A stretch of DNA of 64,000 nucleotides from Megachile rotundata (taxonomy: Eukaryota > Arthropoda > Insecta > Hymenoptera > Megachilidae). The notes under the pieces were generated by a model. The model searched no databases, was not told the DNA's origin, and saw nothing but the letters and a program-made list of their open reading frames with translations. Position numbers and translations under genes: made by a program. Below, in pieces: positions 53,450 through 64,000 of the stretch. The DNA is taken from contig NC_134997.1 of the NCBI RefSeq assembly GCF_050947335.1, positions 2,728,001 to 2,792,000 on the forward strand, read 5' to 3'. Numbering within the stretch: position 1 is the first letter of the stretch; the number at the start of each line of letters is the position of its first letter.

Positions 53450-54913
53450 TTCTTTCTTTTTTTTTGCGTCATTATGAAGGACCACCAGACACGCCGGCCT
53501 CACTCCTCCGCTCAAGCGAACCCCTTGCCCGTGGGACTTGTATGTGCGAGCGTTTTTTTTATTTTTTATTACATTAAATAGTTCCGTTTCTTTTATTTCG
53601 GTCTCTTGCGCGTTCTCCCCACTCTCCACCCTTTTCGTCAGTGGCATGTACAGAAGAAGAGTAAGCCGTCCTCGGTAGCGGGGGACCTCCACCCGAGCGA
53701 CAGATGCGCGGGATGGACCCACCGAGGGAGTGAGCCACCGGCTGTCCGATCGGCGCGCCACTCGTCACCCTCCGCGGGAACGACCGGCAGCCCGTTGCCG
53801 AGGGATGCCAAGCTTGGGGACAAACCACCCCCAGCCGTCACCCTAAGGGGACCCCAAGACCTGGCCATCAGCAACGCCGTAATGGCCCATCCTTGACCCT
53901 GAAATCCTCGGGGTGGGGAACTCGCAACGGTTGTGGGAAGACTCAACAGCAGAGAGACGTAAGCGAGCCGCAGCGAGAGCAATATCGTATCGCCAAACAC
54001 CCATAAAACTTTTCTTTTCTCCGTTTTGATCGTCACGCTCTTAATTATATTTCAAGTTTTGTTTTTGGTTCTTTTTTTTCTTTTTGTGTGTGTTTTTGTT
54101 TTTTTCATTTCGTGTATCGTTTGTTCATGTGAGTGTGTGGAAAACGTCGTCGCCACCGTCAGAGATATTCAAGAAACGACAGCGACTGAATCAGATAGGA
54201 CCTTTGCCTTTTGCTTGGTTTTTGCGTGGGTGAGCGTTTATTCGTGTGGGTGGCTCTTGGCGATAGGACCACCAGCCCCGGCGTCGAGGACCCTAGAGGC
54301 CGAAGATTCGTATCTAGGACTTATTTCGTATCTAAGACCAGCGTCCCTCTTTTTGCCCACAATCCCCAAGATGGCGTGCTCCCGTCTACATTACCGTTTC
54401 TTTTTATTGTATTGTTCGCGCGTACCGTGAACCTCCGCACCACGAAATCCTCCTTCGCAAGGAGGCTTTTTTCCCGGCCGAAGTCTGTACCGTGTGGGGC
54501 TCGTTTCTACTGTTACATCCCGGATGGTACCTTTGCTGATATCAATATGAAGGTCCGGAATCGCTCTTGAATTGACAATCTTTTAGACCACGCGGTACGT
54601 GCGCCCGTCGTATGTCAGGGATCCCAGGGTGTACAAGTATGACACAGTACTTACTCGAAGCTTCCTCCTTAACTTTTACAATAGATTTCTCGTCTCGGAT
54701 CCTTAGGTAGTAGATCCTTCGCTGTGATCTTCTTCACAGGTATATCAATACGTAATAACTGATACTTAACTTCACAGATAACTGGTCGCGGAGTAGGAGC
54801 TAGACAGGGTAGATATAGGGTGCGTAGGATCTTACGTAATTGATATCTACGACCTCCTCATCGTCGTCTCCCCATGAACCGACATATGCGCACCGTGCGG
54901 TTATGTGTCGCAC
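53450..54913. other. GC-rich block, probable retroelement untranslated sequence
   Basis: 53460-53960 and 54240-54560 are clearly richer in G+C than their surroundings and lie next to T-rich runs (53450-53465, 53555-53570). This resembles untranslated parts of R1-like retroposons, but I find no endonuclease, reverse transcriptase or zinc knuckle in any frame. Confidence 0.35.
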
Positions 54914-54918
54914 CAGCG

Positions 54919-56220
54919 AACAGTGGGCCAGAGCAACGAATTAGCTGTTCATTTGTCAAAAATTCGATTTTCCTAGATCGATATGAAACGAACACATATT
55001 GCTTACTAAGTACCTGTCGAATTCAAAACCGATGAAATTAATGAAATTCATTAAAAATTGTAGTCATAACAAGCATTCAAAGATCAGACTTTTATGAATG
55101 CTATTTTTTACCGAAAAATTTACTCTTTTTCATATTGATGCCCTGACAAAAGTATTAAACATTTTTGCAAAATTTTTTTTTCTTTAATATACAGCATATG
55201 TTCATATTGAGAATACACATGCCATGACAAATTATTATTTGCAGTTTATTTACAAAATAATTCTTAATGAACTAAAGATAATTTTCATAGTTGTTCATCT
55301 TTAGCAAGGGATATCTTTAAAAGTTCAAAGAGTTGCGTGCTCTATCATAGTGCAAAATTTTCAGCAGTATTTCCTTATTTTAATCCGAAAGGAATCATGT
55401 CCCCCTTCGTCCCACCGCAAAAGTTATTATTGTTTGAAGCGTCGCGTGACACGCTTCAGCAACACGTAGGTATATATTGTGTATTTAGTCGAATAGACAT
55501 TAGTATATTTTATTATATATTCTGTAAGTATATTAATTAATTAATTCGATTTTATTTCAAGAATATGCAATGGCATCGTTTAACTTATATGTAGCAGAGT
55601 ACGACTGGTTTTATATGCCATTAAATTTGCACAAAATATTATTACATGGTGCAGATATAATACAAAGTGCTGGTTTGCCCATTGGAATGTTTTCTGAAGA
55701 AGCAATGGAGGCACGAAACAAAGATTTCTGAAATATTAGAAGAGACCAGAAAAATTTATAAAACGCGTTCCCGTTTTAATATTTTCAAAGATGAAATACA
55801 AAAACGAATGTTACAAGAAGACATGCAAGGCGATGACGATGATGATACGTAAATAATAATAAATAAATTTTAGATTAACAAATTAATATATTGTACAAAC
55901 TTAGTAAAAAATGTATTTATTCCTATTAATAAAAATTGTTTCCATGTTAAAATGATGTTTACGTTAATAAAAATTATGCTTATAAACCAAACGTCCACAT
56001 TGAGGGTATAGTATATTCACTAACTTTTTGAAATATAACACTTATTTTTGTTTTATTTTTAATTTTTTCGGTAAGAAAATAATCCGGTGTGATTAAATGT
56101 AATAATAATACTTGTTTTAAATGCTGGAACGACGCAGCGGCCGCTATACTTTCGTTTCAAGTCTTGGAATAACGCTACAATTGGCCGTGAACAGCTAATT
56201 CGTCGCTCTGGCCCACTGTG
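54919..56220 (+). mobile_element. Transib-type DNA transposon relic
   Basis: The right end reads GGCCCACTGTG and the left end ACAGTGGGCC, part of a 33-bp inverted pair (left GGGCCAGAGCAACGAATTAG, CTGTTCA). CAGCG occurs directly outside both ends (54914-54918, 56221-56225): a 5-bp GC-rich target duplication as in Transib. The terminal CACAGTG matches the heptamer of V(D)J recombination signals, as Transib termini do. It is 1302 bp, so most of the transposase is deleted. Confidence 0.8.
55562..55852 (+). pseudogene. C-terminal part of a Transib transposase, frameshifted
   Basis: Preceded by TTATTTCAAG, a possible acceptor. Reads YVAEYDWFYMPLNLHKILLH, then PIGMFSEEAMEARNKDF and a TGA at 55729-55731. 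From 55727 the next frame continues with SEILEETRKIYKTRSRFNIF, an acidic tail and a stop at 55850. The Y-W-MP-HK-LLHG and SEEAxEARNK motifs are those of the Transib transposase C-terminus, with the Glu corresponding to the third catalytic acid; RAG1 has a related SEGNESGNK. One indel separates the two parts. Upstream transposase domains are absent. Family assignment from memory of motifs. Confidence 0.7.
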
Positions 56221-56225
56221 CAGCG

Positions 56226-56860
56226 TGACGATGTGGATTAACTATCTCGACTTCGCAATATAATGGATCTCGTGTGGCTATGCCTCGCACCACTAAATCC
56301 AGCGTAATCGAGTATACGTATTTTAAATAATCAAAAGCTCTTAGAAATCTCGGGTTCATGAGAAATGATTAAAGGCGAATATAACTATATATAAAATATA
56401 TTCAATACTAGGAACAATGTCGGAATATAAGCTGATACAAATTGCAGTTGGTAGGAAATGGGTAGAATTGGGATGGGAACTAGCAGAGACCAGCACAAGG
56501 GGATCGAACCCTGTAACTAGTCGGACTGCTACTGCTCGCGAGACTACTCGAATTGGGCTTTTTATATTGCCCGGTGGTGTCAAAAGGGAAGATAAAGAGA
56601 GATTAGTTATAATCTGTTATTGTCTGGAGATTGCGTGATGTAAATAAAGGTTCGCGGAATTAGATAGGAATGTACATAGCAGGATGTTTAGGTTAAGATA
56701 AAGGGTGAACTTGAGGACCTAGAAGTAAAAGAATGTGAAACTTATGCTATCTTATTTATAACGCACGCGGGACTGTGTCTTATAACTAATTATGTCAGAA
56801 ACGCAATATATTGTATATGCGCTTAATAATAATAATAATCCTTAGACAAATAGTCCTTAA
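56226..56860. other. Spacer before Gypsy remnant
   Basis: No gene supported. AAGGGGATCGAACCC at about 56498 looks like a tRNA T-arm on the minus strand but no cloverleaf follows. Confidence 0.4.
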
Positions 56861-56869
56861 GCACCTAGA

Positions 56870-58420
56870 TCAAATGTCGTCGCACGACGTCATATATCAT
56901 TCATATGAATTGGAAACAATGGCTGTGGTTTTTGCATTGAGACATTTCAGGGTCCATCTTTTAGGATTGGAATTTAAGGTAGTTACTGTAATGCATTGAG
57001 GACCACGTTCTCGAAGAAGGATCTGTTGCCGCGCATAGGACGATGGTGGCTGGAAGTCCAAGAATTTACTTTTTAAATTGTGTATCGTTCAGGGTCACGG
57101 ATGGCGCACGTGGACGCACTTAGTCGGAATCCTCAACCGGTCGTACTTGAAGTTTCCTATATAGATATTACAGAGGCAGAATGGATTGTTGCAGCCCAAT
57201 TGCAGGATGAGCAGTTGTTGCGCATTAGGACCATATTGGAATGGAAGGACAAGTCTGCCGAGACTAAGCACTATTTTAAAGAATATGTGCTAAAAGCAAG
57301 TAAGTTGTATCGTCGATTATCAGATGATAAAATGGTTTGGGTTGTGCCGAGGGCGGCAAGGTTACAGATTTGCAGGTTGTGCCATGATGATGCAGGACAC
57401 TTGGGTACGGAAAAGACGTTGCAGAGGATCCAACGAAATTATTGGTTTGCAGGCATGCGACGTTTTGTGGATAAGTATGTTAAAGCGTGCTTGAGTTGTG
57501 CGTATTGTAAACATACGGCAGGGAAGAAGCAAAGTAAGTTTAATTCGATAGAGAAAGTGCCGGTTCCATTTCATACGGTACATATTGATCACGTGGGACC
57601 AATTGAAACAAGTCGTAGGCAGAACAAATATTTGCTCGTGTTGGTGGACGCGTTTACAAAATTCACGATTGTAGAGCCGGTGAAGAGTCAGAAAACGCGT
57701 CAAACCGAGAAGGTGTTCATGAATTTTATGTATTTGTTTGGGGTGTCGACACGGATTATAAGTGATCGTGGAACAAGTTTCACGAGATTTGGTTTGTTAT
57801 GTCAAACATACGGCATTAAGCATGTACTTAATGCGGTAGCTACCCCAAGAGCGAATGGTCAGTGCGAACGTTATAATAGGACCATTGTTGGATGCGCTGG
57901 CGGCAAGTGTGGCAGGTCAAGACGAACGGGACTGGGATGTGCAGGCTAAGAAGGTGCAAAGAGCAATAAATACCATGCACAACAAAAGTATAGGCACTAC
58001 TATGATTAAGGCATTAATTGGTTGTGATGTAAAAACAGTAGCTGAAGGTGTAGTACTCAGTGCTGTTCGCGAGGAAATGGATCGGTTGGATTTGCATGCT
58101 TTGAGAGGAGAGATTAGCAAACACATTTCGGAGGATCAAAAGGCACAGAAAGAACGGTATGATCGTATACGGAAGGACTCTCGCAAGTATACGGTAGGTG
58201 AGTTGGTACTAGTTCAAGTAACTACATACTGAGCCTGCGACAGGAGGAAGTCGGAAATTGTTACCGAAGTTTAAGGGACGTTTCGAATTCGGGTAGTGTT
58301 GCCGAACGATTGATATGATGTTGAAGATTTGAGAGAAGGGTCAAAGCGGTTGAGAACAATCGTGGCGGCTGATAAGATAAAACCTTGGATTGCGATCCAA
58401 GGGGATGGGTGCGATGAGTG
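56870..58420 (+). pseudogene. Ty3/Gypsy pol remnant: RNase H, integrase
   Basis: Starts inside RNase H (YHSYELETMAVVFALRHFRV, HLLGLEFKVVT) at 56895-56995 with a stop soon after, then RMAHVDALSRNPQ. The integrase at 57080-57900 has the zinc finger H-x3-H from HDDAGHLGTEKTLQR and C-x2-C from ACLSCAYCK, then the core acids in HTVHIDHVGPI, RIISDRGTSF and NGQCERYNRT. At about 57890 the frame shifts and continues to 58232 (DWDVQAKKVQRAINTMHN). A GSRKLLPKFKGRFE motif near 58250-58290 is the usual tail after integrase. Reverse transcriptase, protease and gag are absent. At least three frame breaks. Confidence 0.85.
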
Positions 58421-58893
58421 AAGTAAAATCGTTTAATGTTATTGATTTAGCTCGTTTCAGGATTGTATTTGGATGTTGAACAATTGTTGACGAGTAATGT
58501 AATGGTATGGTATCTCACCTCTGATTGATTTTGTTTACAGTCGACAAAGGAGAAACCGCCGAAAGCTTAGGACTGAGGCGATATGGGCATGCAAAAGGGT
58601 AGAGATACCAGAGTGGACGTTTGCCAGATGACCAGGCAAACTCCATCGAGCAGCGGCAATGGTCTCTGCCGGGCAAGGATTGCGGAAACGATCAAGTTTT
58701 TGGAGTTGCGGTAGAAGCAGCGTAGAACAGTTGGGATTGCGGACGCTGCGACACGAGAGGTGTCGGAGGGGCTGAGCATGGATACGAAAGTATCTTAGGC
58801 TATGGACGATGAACGGACACGACGGTGTCTTAGTGTCGTCAGGAGTCAAAAGGAAAAAAGGGAAAAACGATGAACGGACATGACGATGTCTTA
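58421..58893 (+). other. Gypsy 3' region, left of the palindromic insertion
   Basis: Non-coding sequence following the Gypsy tail; probably its 3' UTR or LTR, interrupted at 58893 by the TTA-flanked element and resuming at 60289. No LTR partner in view to confirm. Confidence 0.35.
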
Positions 58894-60285
58894 CAAGGGA
58901 CCATCCCGAAGTGATAATCTCCGATTTTGATGAAACTTGGATATAAAGTAGTTCTCGAAAAAATATTTGACACGTATTTTTTTTTAGCTGCCATCATTCA
59001 TGTTAAGGGGGTGAAAATAGCCCTCGAAGTTGGGGGTTGAAACCATATTTTTGGGAATATCTCCGGAACTAAAAAAGATAATTGAATTCTTATTTTTGCA
59101 AATTGTTCGTCTTTAGATAGGAAATTTTTGTGCGAAAAAAAATTTCAAGAAACTTTATTTGTTGAAATAATATTTAAAAAATTTATCATTTTTGTTTAAA
59201 TTTTTGCACTAAATGTTGATCTATTTTTTTGCAACTTCGTGTACGTAAACTATGGATAAAAATAGAGGATACGTGTTTTTGGAATTTGTTGTTTTTTGCG
59301 ATGTTTATTAGATATATAATTTAACATCACCTCCTGTGAAGAGGGGCAATCAGCATTTTTATTAAAAATATCATTATTTTTACCATTTTTTACAATATTT
59401 TAGACATTTTATACCTTTTCATATGTCGTTAATTGATTTCTGAATAATTATTGTGAGCGTCGCAGGTATAAGCGTGACGCGGTTATGATCAACGCCGCGC
59501 CGTAAGGAACACAGGCTTTTATGGCCAATATTGTTAAAAAATAATTTAATTCTATTTTCTTAGTTTCTTAAAAAATCCCAGTGTTTTCAAAAGTTCTAAA
59601 TATGTTATTTAGATTGAAAACTTTACGCCTGTAAAGGTATAAAAGCAGAAGTGGCCATAAGAGCCTATGTCCCTTACGGCGCGGCGTTGATCATAACCGC
59701 GTCACGCTTATACCTGCGACGCTCACAATAATTATACAGAAATCAATTAACGACATATGAAAAGGTATAAAATGTCTAAAATATTGTAAAAAATGGTAAA
59801 AATAATGATATTTTTAATAAAAATGCTGATTGCCCCTCTTCACAGGAGGTGATGTTAAATTATATATCTAATAAACATCGCAAAAAACAACAAATTCCAA
59901 AAACACGTATCCTCTATTTTTATCCATAGTTTACGTACACGAAGTTGCAAAAAAATAGATCAACATTTAGTGCAAAAATTTAAACAAAAATGATAAATTT
60001 TTTAAATATTATTTAAACAAATAAAGTTTCTTGAAATTTGTTTTCGCACAAAAATTTCCTATCTAAAGACGAACAATTTGCAAAAATAAGAATTCAATTA
60101 TCTTTTTTAGTTCCGGAGATATTCCCAAAAATATGGTTTCAACCCCCAACTTCGAGGGCTATTTTCACCCCCTTAACATGAATGATGGCAGCTAAAAAAA
60201 AATACGTGTCAAATATTTTTTTGAGAACTACTTTATATCCAAGTTTCATCAAAATCGGAGATTATCACTTCGGGATGGTCCCTTG
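58894..60285. mobile_element. TTA-flanked palindromic element, full-length copy
   Basis: 1392 bp, CAAGGGACCATCCCGAAGTG at the start and its complement at the end, flanked by TTA (58891-58893, 60286-60288). The two arms (about 58894-59507 and 59672-60285) are near-perfect inverted repeats of about 614 bp around a 165-bp centre. Arms meet the centre at CGGCGCGGCG-type sequence (TTACGGCGCGGCGTTGATC). No ORF. TTA duplication suggests PIF/Harbinger mobilisation. It is the complete form of 3301-4147. Confidence 0.9.
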
Positions 60286-60288
60286 TTA

Positions 60289-60989
60289 GTGTCGTTGGGA
60301 ATGTTGAGCAAGACATGGATATAATGTTGTTAATCGAGGAATGGTTCCACGGAATGTAACGGGCGTTTAGTTGAAGGAAAGGACAAAGTGATTGTGAGGA
60401 CTGAGGAGAGACCTAATGTCAGTATGGCCGAATGTTAGAAATTTAGAGTTTGGACAGATGCATCGGATGAGAATAGGCCATGTGCGCTTCGTCAGAGAGC
60501 TGTCCGGGTCGCAAGGGAAAGTTTATGAGGCTAGAGTACAATGTATAGTTTTTAAGGGCCATGGTGACGTTGGTGTCCTCACGGCCAGGGTTTTGCCGAA
60601 GAGGAATTCTTGTGCAGACTGTGATCGTGGCAACACGTCACAGGAATAAACAAGGCATTCATTGGTTAAATTGCGTTTAATCTATTATTTTACCTATTCT
60701 GATCGTTTTCCTGATTTTTCTTATATATCTTTCTTCAGTAAACGATGACTGTCGATCGACGCCGCAGTCGTTCAACAGATCGTCGTTGCATGGCAACCGT
60801 TGGCGACGTATGCCTCGCGATCGAGAACGAAACCGCGATCCGTGGCCAGTCTAACAATGTCTTCTAATAAAATACAATATAATTTCGATTCCTCAATTCG
60901 GATACCTTATAATGAGAGTATAGCGTACCGTTAAACATACATATATATGAATAATCGTTCACGCGTTTTCATTCGGTCCGTTTACCGGT
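60289..60989. other. Probable Gypsy flank or LTR, then intergenic
   Basis: Continues the sequence left of the palindromic insertion. Contains AATAAA near 60648. No coding supported; a GC patch lies at 60740-60850. Confidence 0.35.
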
Positions 60990-61190
60990 TGTGCTTATGT
61001 TGTGCAATTATTAGAAAGAGACAGTGAAATAAATTGAGAGTTCATTAACCCTGCCAGGACATCAGCTGTTGATGCTCTGATCGGTGGATCTACCTGGTGA
61101 CACAAATATTTTTTATGGAAGCTAGTTTTTTCATGAATCAATGGGTAAGTTTTATTTAAGTTGTTTCTGTATTTTTAAAATTAAACGTAC
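60990..61190 (+). repeat. Dispersed repeat family D, copy 2
   Basis: Reverse complement of about 50137-50300 (TTGTGCAATTATTAGAAAGA, GACAGTGAAATAAATTGAG, CCTGCCAGGACATCAGCTGT). Confidence 0.75.
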
Positions 61191-61479
61191 GCAGCAATTG
61201 ATTTATTTCACTTCAATAAGGTACTGCATTAGATATTTTATTCCAATTCTATCCCATTTCATAGGCAAGGTACTCATTCGTTTTGAAACGTGAATTTATT
61301 CGTTTGCTTCATTAGAATAGTCGACAAAATTAATTTTCGTGAATTTATTCTTTTTCTTTTTTGAAGGCGTAAAATAAATACAACATACTTGGTCTGAGTA
61401 AACAACAACTCCCATTCACGAATTACAAAAAACTTAATATTATTCTTAACTTCTTAATTCATTATTCGATTTAACTTTC

Positions 61480-61755
61480 ACATAATAGCTTCCTGTTATA
61501 CCGACGATATACCGACGTTATACCGATGGTATCGTTACGTTTGTTCACAACGACGATCGGCTGACATATTCGAAGCTTGCACCACGCTGTCGCGCACCCG
61601 GTCCATGTGCGCTCACATTGGTCAGTGTTTTTTGCTAATAACTCAAAAATGGAGCTTCAACCAATATTTTGGCAAAGGAAAAAGTTGTTCAGAATCACCC
61701 CACCTACCACCCCTTTTCGGTTCTTACAGTAATTGTGGGACACACTGTATACAGG
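61480..61755 (+). repeat. Dispersed repeat family B, copy 4
   Basis: The fullest copy: TTGTTCACAACGACGATCGG, CTCACATTGGTCAGTG, CTAATAACTCAAAAATGGAG, AAAGGAAAAAGTTGTTCAG, AATCACCCCACCTACCACCC, TTACAGTAATTGTGGGACAC, ACTGTATA. Confidence 0.8.
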
Positions 61756-61769
61756 GTTAATTACGCTGT

Positions 61770-62530
61770 AGAAGAAGAGTGATGTTACGCTGTAGAAGAA
61801 AAGTGCGGGCCCATGACCAGACTATACTGCTATGGGCCATAAAACCATTGCGCATGGTGTTGCGTGATCCCAGGAATCTGGGTAAAGTGCAACCGCCTTT
61901 TGTATGTATGTGTGGTAGAGTTAAGAGGAGCGTATTGTGCGCCATCTCGACTCGACCCCAAGAGTTTGCGTGACGGGGCCGCCGTTTGAGGTGTCGGGGC
62001 TTGGACCTAGTATCCGAGACGAGATCCTGAAGACCACGCACCGCTTACTCTAAAAGGCCGCCTTGGTGTTGCCTAATCCCATAACTCTAGGTAACGGATG
62101 CCCTCGGTATGCAGACTTGCGTGGAAGAGGTGTCGCGATGAGTGCCCTTGGTGGTTCCTCATCAAACGTCGTAGGAGGAGTCCTACTTACATGGGATTGT
62201 GCGTTGGGTGAATGCACGGCCGTCGCTGAGATGTCGGAATGATGGACCCAGTCACTCTACTATCCGAGACGAGTCCGTGATGCAGATAGCACGACTTTCA
62301 CCCATAAAACTGTCGTTACGGAGCTACCCAATCTCAGGTTTCTGAGCAACGGATGCCACCAGTAGAAATTGATGTGCTGTAGAGGAAACCCGCGGTGACC
62401 TGTCCAGCGTTGCTTGAGGTTCATTCTCGCTATCACAGACACTAAGGGTGGCATGAAAAGCCCCACCGGGATGTGGACCAGTGATATGTCTATTTGGAGA
62501 TGGACTCTTAGGAGTAGTGAACTAGGGGTC
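61770..62530. repeat. Diverged tandem repeat, unit about 250 bp
   Basis: TATCCGAGACGAG recurs at about 62010 and 62262, GCAACGGATGCC/GTAACGGATGCC at about 62091 and 62345, and CATAAAAC-T near 61838 and 62305. Three partial units with many indels. No gene supported, though several short open frames occur. Confidence 0.5.
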
Positions 62531-62629
62531 TAGAAATGGGGTGTTTGTCGCTTATACCCGACCGGATGAGGTAGCACATCGGTGCCCACCGTGTCCACGC
62601 TGGGCTGGGTACAGTATAACTCTGTATAA

Positions 62630-63240
62630 GATAAAATAATTTTAAGAAAAAAAATACACCGACTTCGAAGTACACTAAAATGTATAAAATAATTTCTCTT
62701 TGTGGAGACTTGCGTCGCGCTTTGTATTATTCGCGCCATTCATGTTCTATTGTTTTGTATGAAATAGATATAATATTCGAGTTGGCAGCAGTGGGAGACA
62801 AAAGAATAAAAGTGGAGTCTTGATCGTGGCGTGGCGCGTGGTGCGATGCACACGTGCATTTTGTAATCCGTAAAGATTGAAATTATATTACAAGTTAAAT
62901 ATATATTAATTAAAAAACCCAACACTCTTTCATTCAATCATACAATTACGTCACAGATATGAATGAAACCTATTTACTCGTTAGGTAGTATATTAAATAC
63001 ATTTCAACCTTTTCGGAGGTGGCGCATAATTAAAAATACTTCAGTAAACGTTTAATTTTGCGCCGCCTCCGAAAAGGTTGAAATGTATTTAATATACTAC
63101 CTAACGAGTAAATAGGTTTCATTCATATCTGTGACGTAATTGTATGATTGAATGAAATAGAAATTATTTTATACTTTTTAGTGCATTTCGAAGTCGGCGT
63201 ATTTTTTTTCTTAAAATTATTTTATTTCACGCTTTTTATC
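62630..63240. repeat. Family C inverted pair (palindrome) around 63,040
   Basis: 62630-63030 on the minus strand and 63056-63240 on the plus strand share CGCCTCCGAAAAGGTTGAAA, TGTATTTAATATACTACCTA, ACGAGTAAATAGG and CATTTCGAAGTCGGCG. The left arm is interrupted by a solo LTR. Confidence 0.8.
62701..62924 (+). mobile_element. Solo LTR with CTCTT target duplication
   Basis: 224 bp, TGTGGAGACTTGCG at the start and AAACCCAACA at the end (TG...CA), bracketed by CTCTT at 62696-62700 and 62925-62929. Removing it restores the family C sequence (AATTTCT-TT-CATTCAATC). No internal retrotransposon sequence adjoins. Confidence 0.75.
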
Positions 63241-63340
63241 GGCCGACAAGACGTGTTTGTAGAAACAGTAGAAAATCGGCGACTGCATGTTGACTCATAC
63301 ATCACCAGAGACACGGAGACATACGTAGAATTCAATATTT

Positions 63341-63828
63341 AGTAACAATAGCTTTTCGCTAATAACTCGAAAACTAAAGCTTCCCCTTAATTGCGGATAA
63401 GGAAAAAGTTGTTCAGAATCGTGCCCCTGATAACATATTAAAAGGACATTAAAATCGTCCAAAGTTGATTTCAAAACTTTTCAACAATTTTTCGCTAATA
63501 TCTCGAAAACTAAAGCTTTCCGCGAAATTTTTATATGAACAAAATTGTTCAGAATCATGTCCGTGATAAGATATTAAAAGCGCACTAAAATCGAGAAAAG
63601 TTTATTTCAAAAGTTGCCGGATTTTTTGCAATAACAATACTTTGCAATCAAAAAATGAAAAATATTTTGATAATGGTATCAATGGGGAGTCAGAACCTAC
63701 CAGAAGCAAAAGGTTTCGTTCCGATCGGTCCACCCAGCTAGGCGTAATCGGTGAACATACATAGAAAAAAAAAAAGTATATACTGATCGAATTGAGTAAC
63801 CTCCTCCTTTTTCGAAGTCGGTTAAAAA
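63341..63828 (-). repeat. Dispersed repeat family A, copy 6 (with natural empty site)
   Basis: Reverse orientation: GCTAATAACTCGAAAACTAA, AGCTTCCCCTTAATTGCGG, AGTTGTTCAGAATCGTGCCC, then TTCGTTCCGATCGGTCCACC, and CCTCCTCCTTTTTCGAAGTC at the end. Together with 63056-63340 it matches the arrangement at 39905-40308 plus 41204-41719 but without the pogo-like element. Confidence 0.8.
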
Positions 63829-64000
63829 GTGGTTGCGATGACCCTCAAGAGCGATGACGCATTATAAATTCTGCCCAGTGCTCTGAATGTTAACGTGAAG
63901 ATGACTCTCTTATAGTTACATGGACGGTGATGCGCAATACAGACCCCTTGTTGGGTCCCTCAGCCTCTCCCGACCTAGTCGTGCTCATACCTCCTCGTGG
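63829..64000. other. Window end, nothing recognised
   Basis: No feature supported in the last 170 bp. Confidence 0.4.

Noticed and set aside
53638..54036. 132-codon minus-strand open frame as a gene
   Set aside because: Composition resembles translated untranslated retroposon sequence; no domain, and it overlaps equally long frames on the other strand.
56490..56520. tRNA-like T-arm (GGGATCGAACCC on plus)
   Set aside because: No acceptor, D or anticodon stem could be formed with neighbouring sequence; a chance match or primer-site remnant.

Overview
This window looks like a transposon-crowded stretch of an insect nuclear genome. A hymenopteran (ant or bee) is my best guess, but only a guess. 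The support is AT-rich intergenic DNA, spliced Toll-type receptor exons with TIR domain, and a dense mix of insect-type transposons: R1-clade, Copia, Ty3/Gypsy, BEL/Pao, FB/NOF-type MULE, Transib, pogo-like, piggyBac-like and TTA-flanked elements. There is no operon structure, rRNA or CRISPR array, and I see no convincing tRNA. The only host genes I can support are remnants of a Toll receptor cluster at 30.8-48.4 kb.

Layout. 1-7.1 kb: a foldback element with >1 kb inverted arms around a decayed minus-strand MULE transposase gene that carries a C-terminal ubiquitin-protease-like domain; it has collected at least three insertions, and both arms carry the tail of an R1-type retroposon. 8.5-11.5 kb: a decayed minus-strand R1-type retroposon. 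13.4-16.65 kb: a 3.2 kb palindrome with three copies per arm of a strongly conserved 38-bp motif and a TATA-like box in each arm. 16.67-21.15 kb: a Copia element with one frameshift and no 3' LTR. 21.79-28.94 kb: a near-intact R1-clade retroposon on the minus strand, bounded by a 16-bp target duplication; ORF1 has one likely homopolymer frameshift and ORF2 is open. 30.8-48.4 kb: Toll exons from at least two gene copies, out of order, with introns filled by palindromic repeats. 51-56 kb: a pogo-like element and a Transib relic (the superfamily RAG1 came from). 56.9-58.4 kb: a broken Gypsy pol. 58.9-60.3 kb: a complete 1.4 kb palindromic TTA-flanked element, the full-length relative of the one at 3.3-4.1 kb. 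60.9-64 kb: composite dispersed repeats with a solo LTR and a natural empty site for the pogo-like element at 40.3 kb.

How it fits together. Nesting gives relative ages: R1 tail into a foldback arm before the arms were homogenised; TTA palindrome and TTAA element into the MULE gene; TTA palindrome next to the Gypsy remnant; solo LTRs inside a pogo-like element and inside a palindromic repeat. Long inverted repeats are the theme of the window: at least six independent ones. The Toll locus appears to be decaying under this load. One TIR-encoding exon has an 11-bp insertion plus a nonsense change, and one copy lacks a middle LRR exon that the intron phases require.
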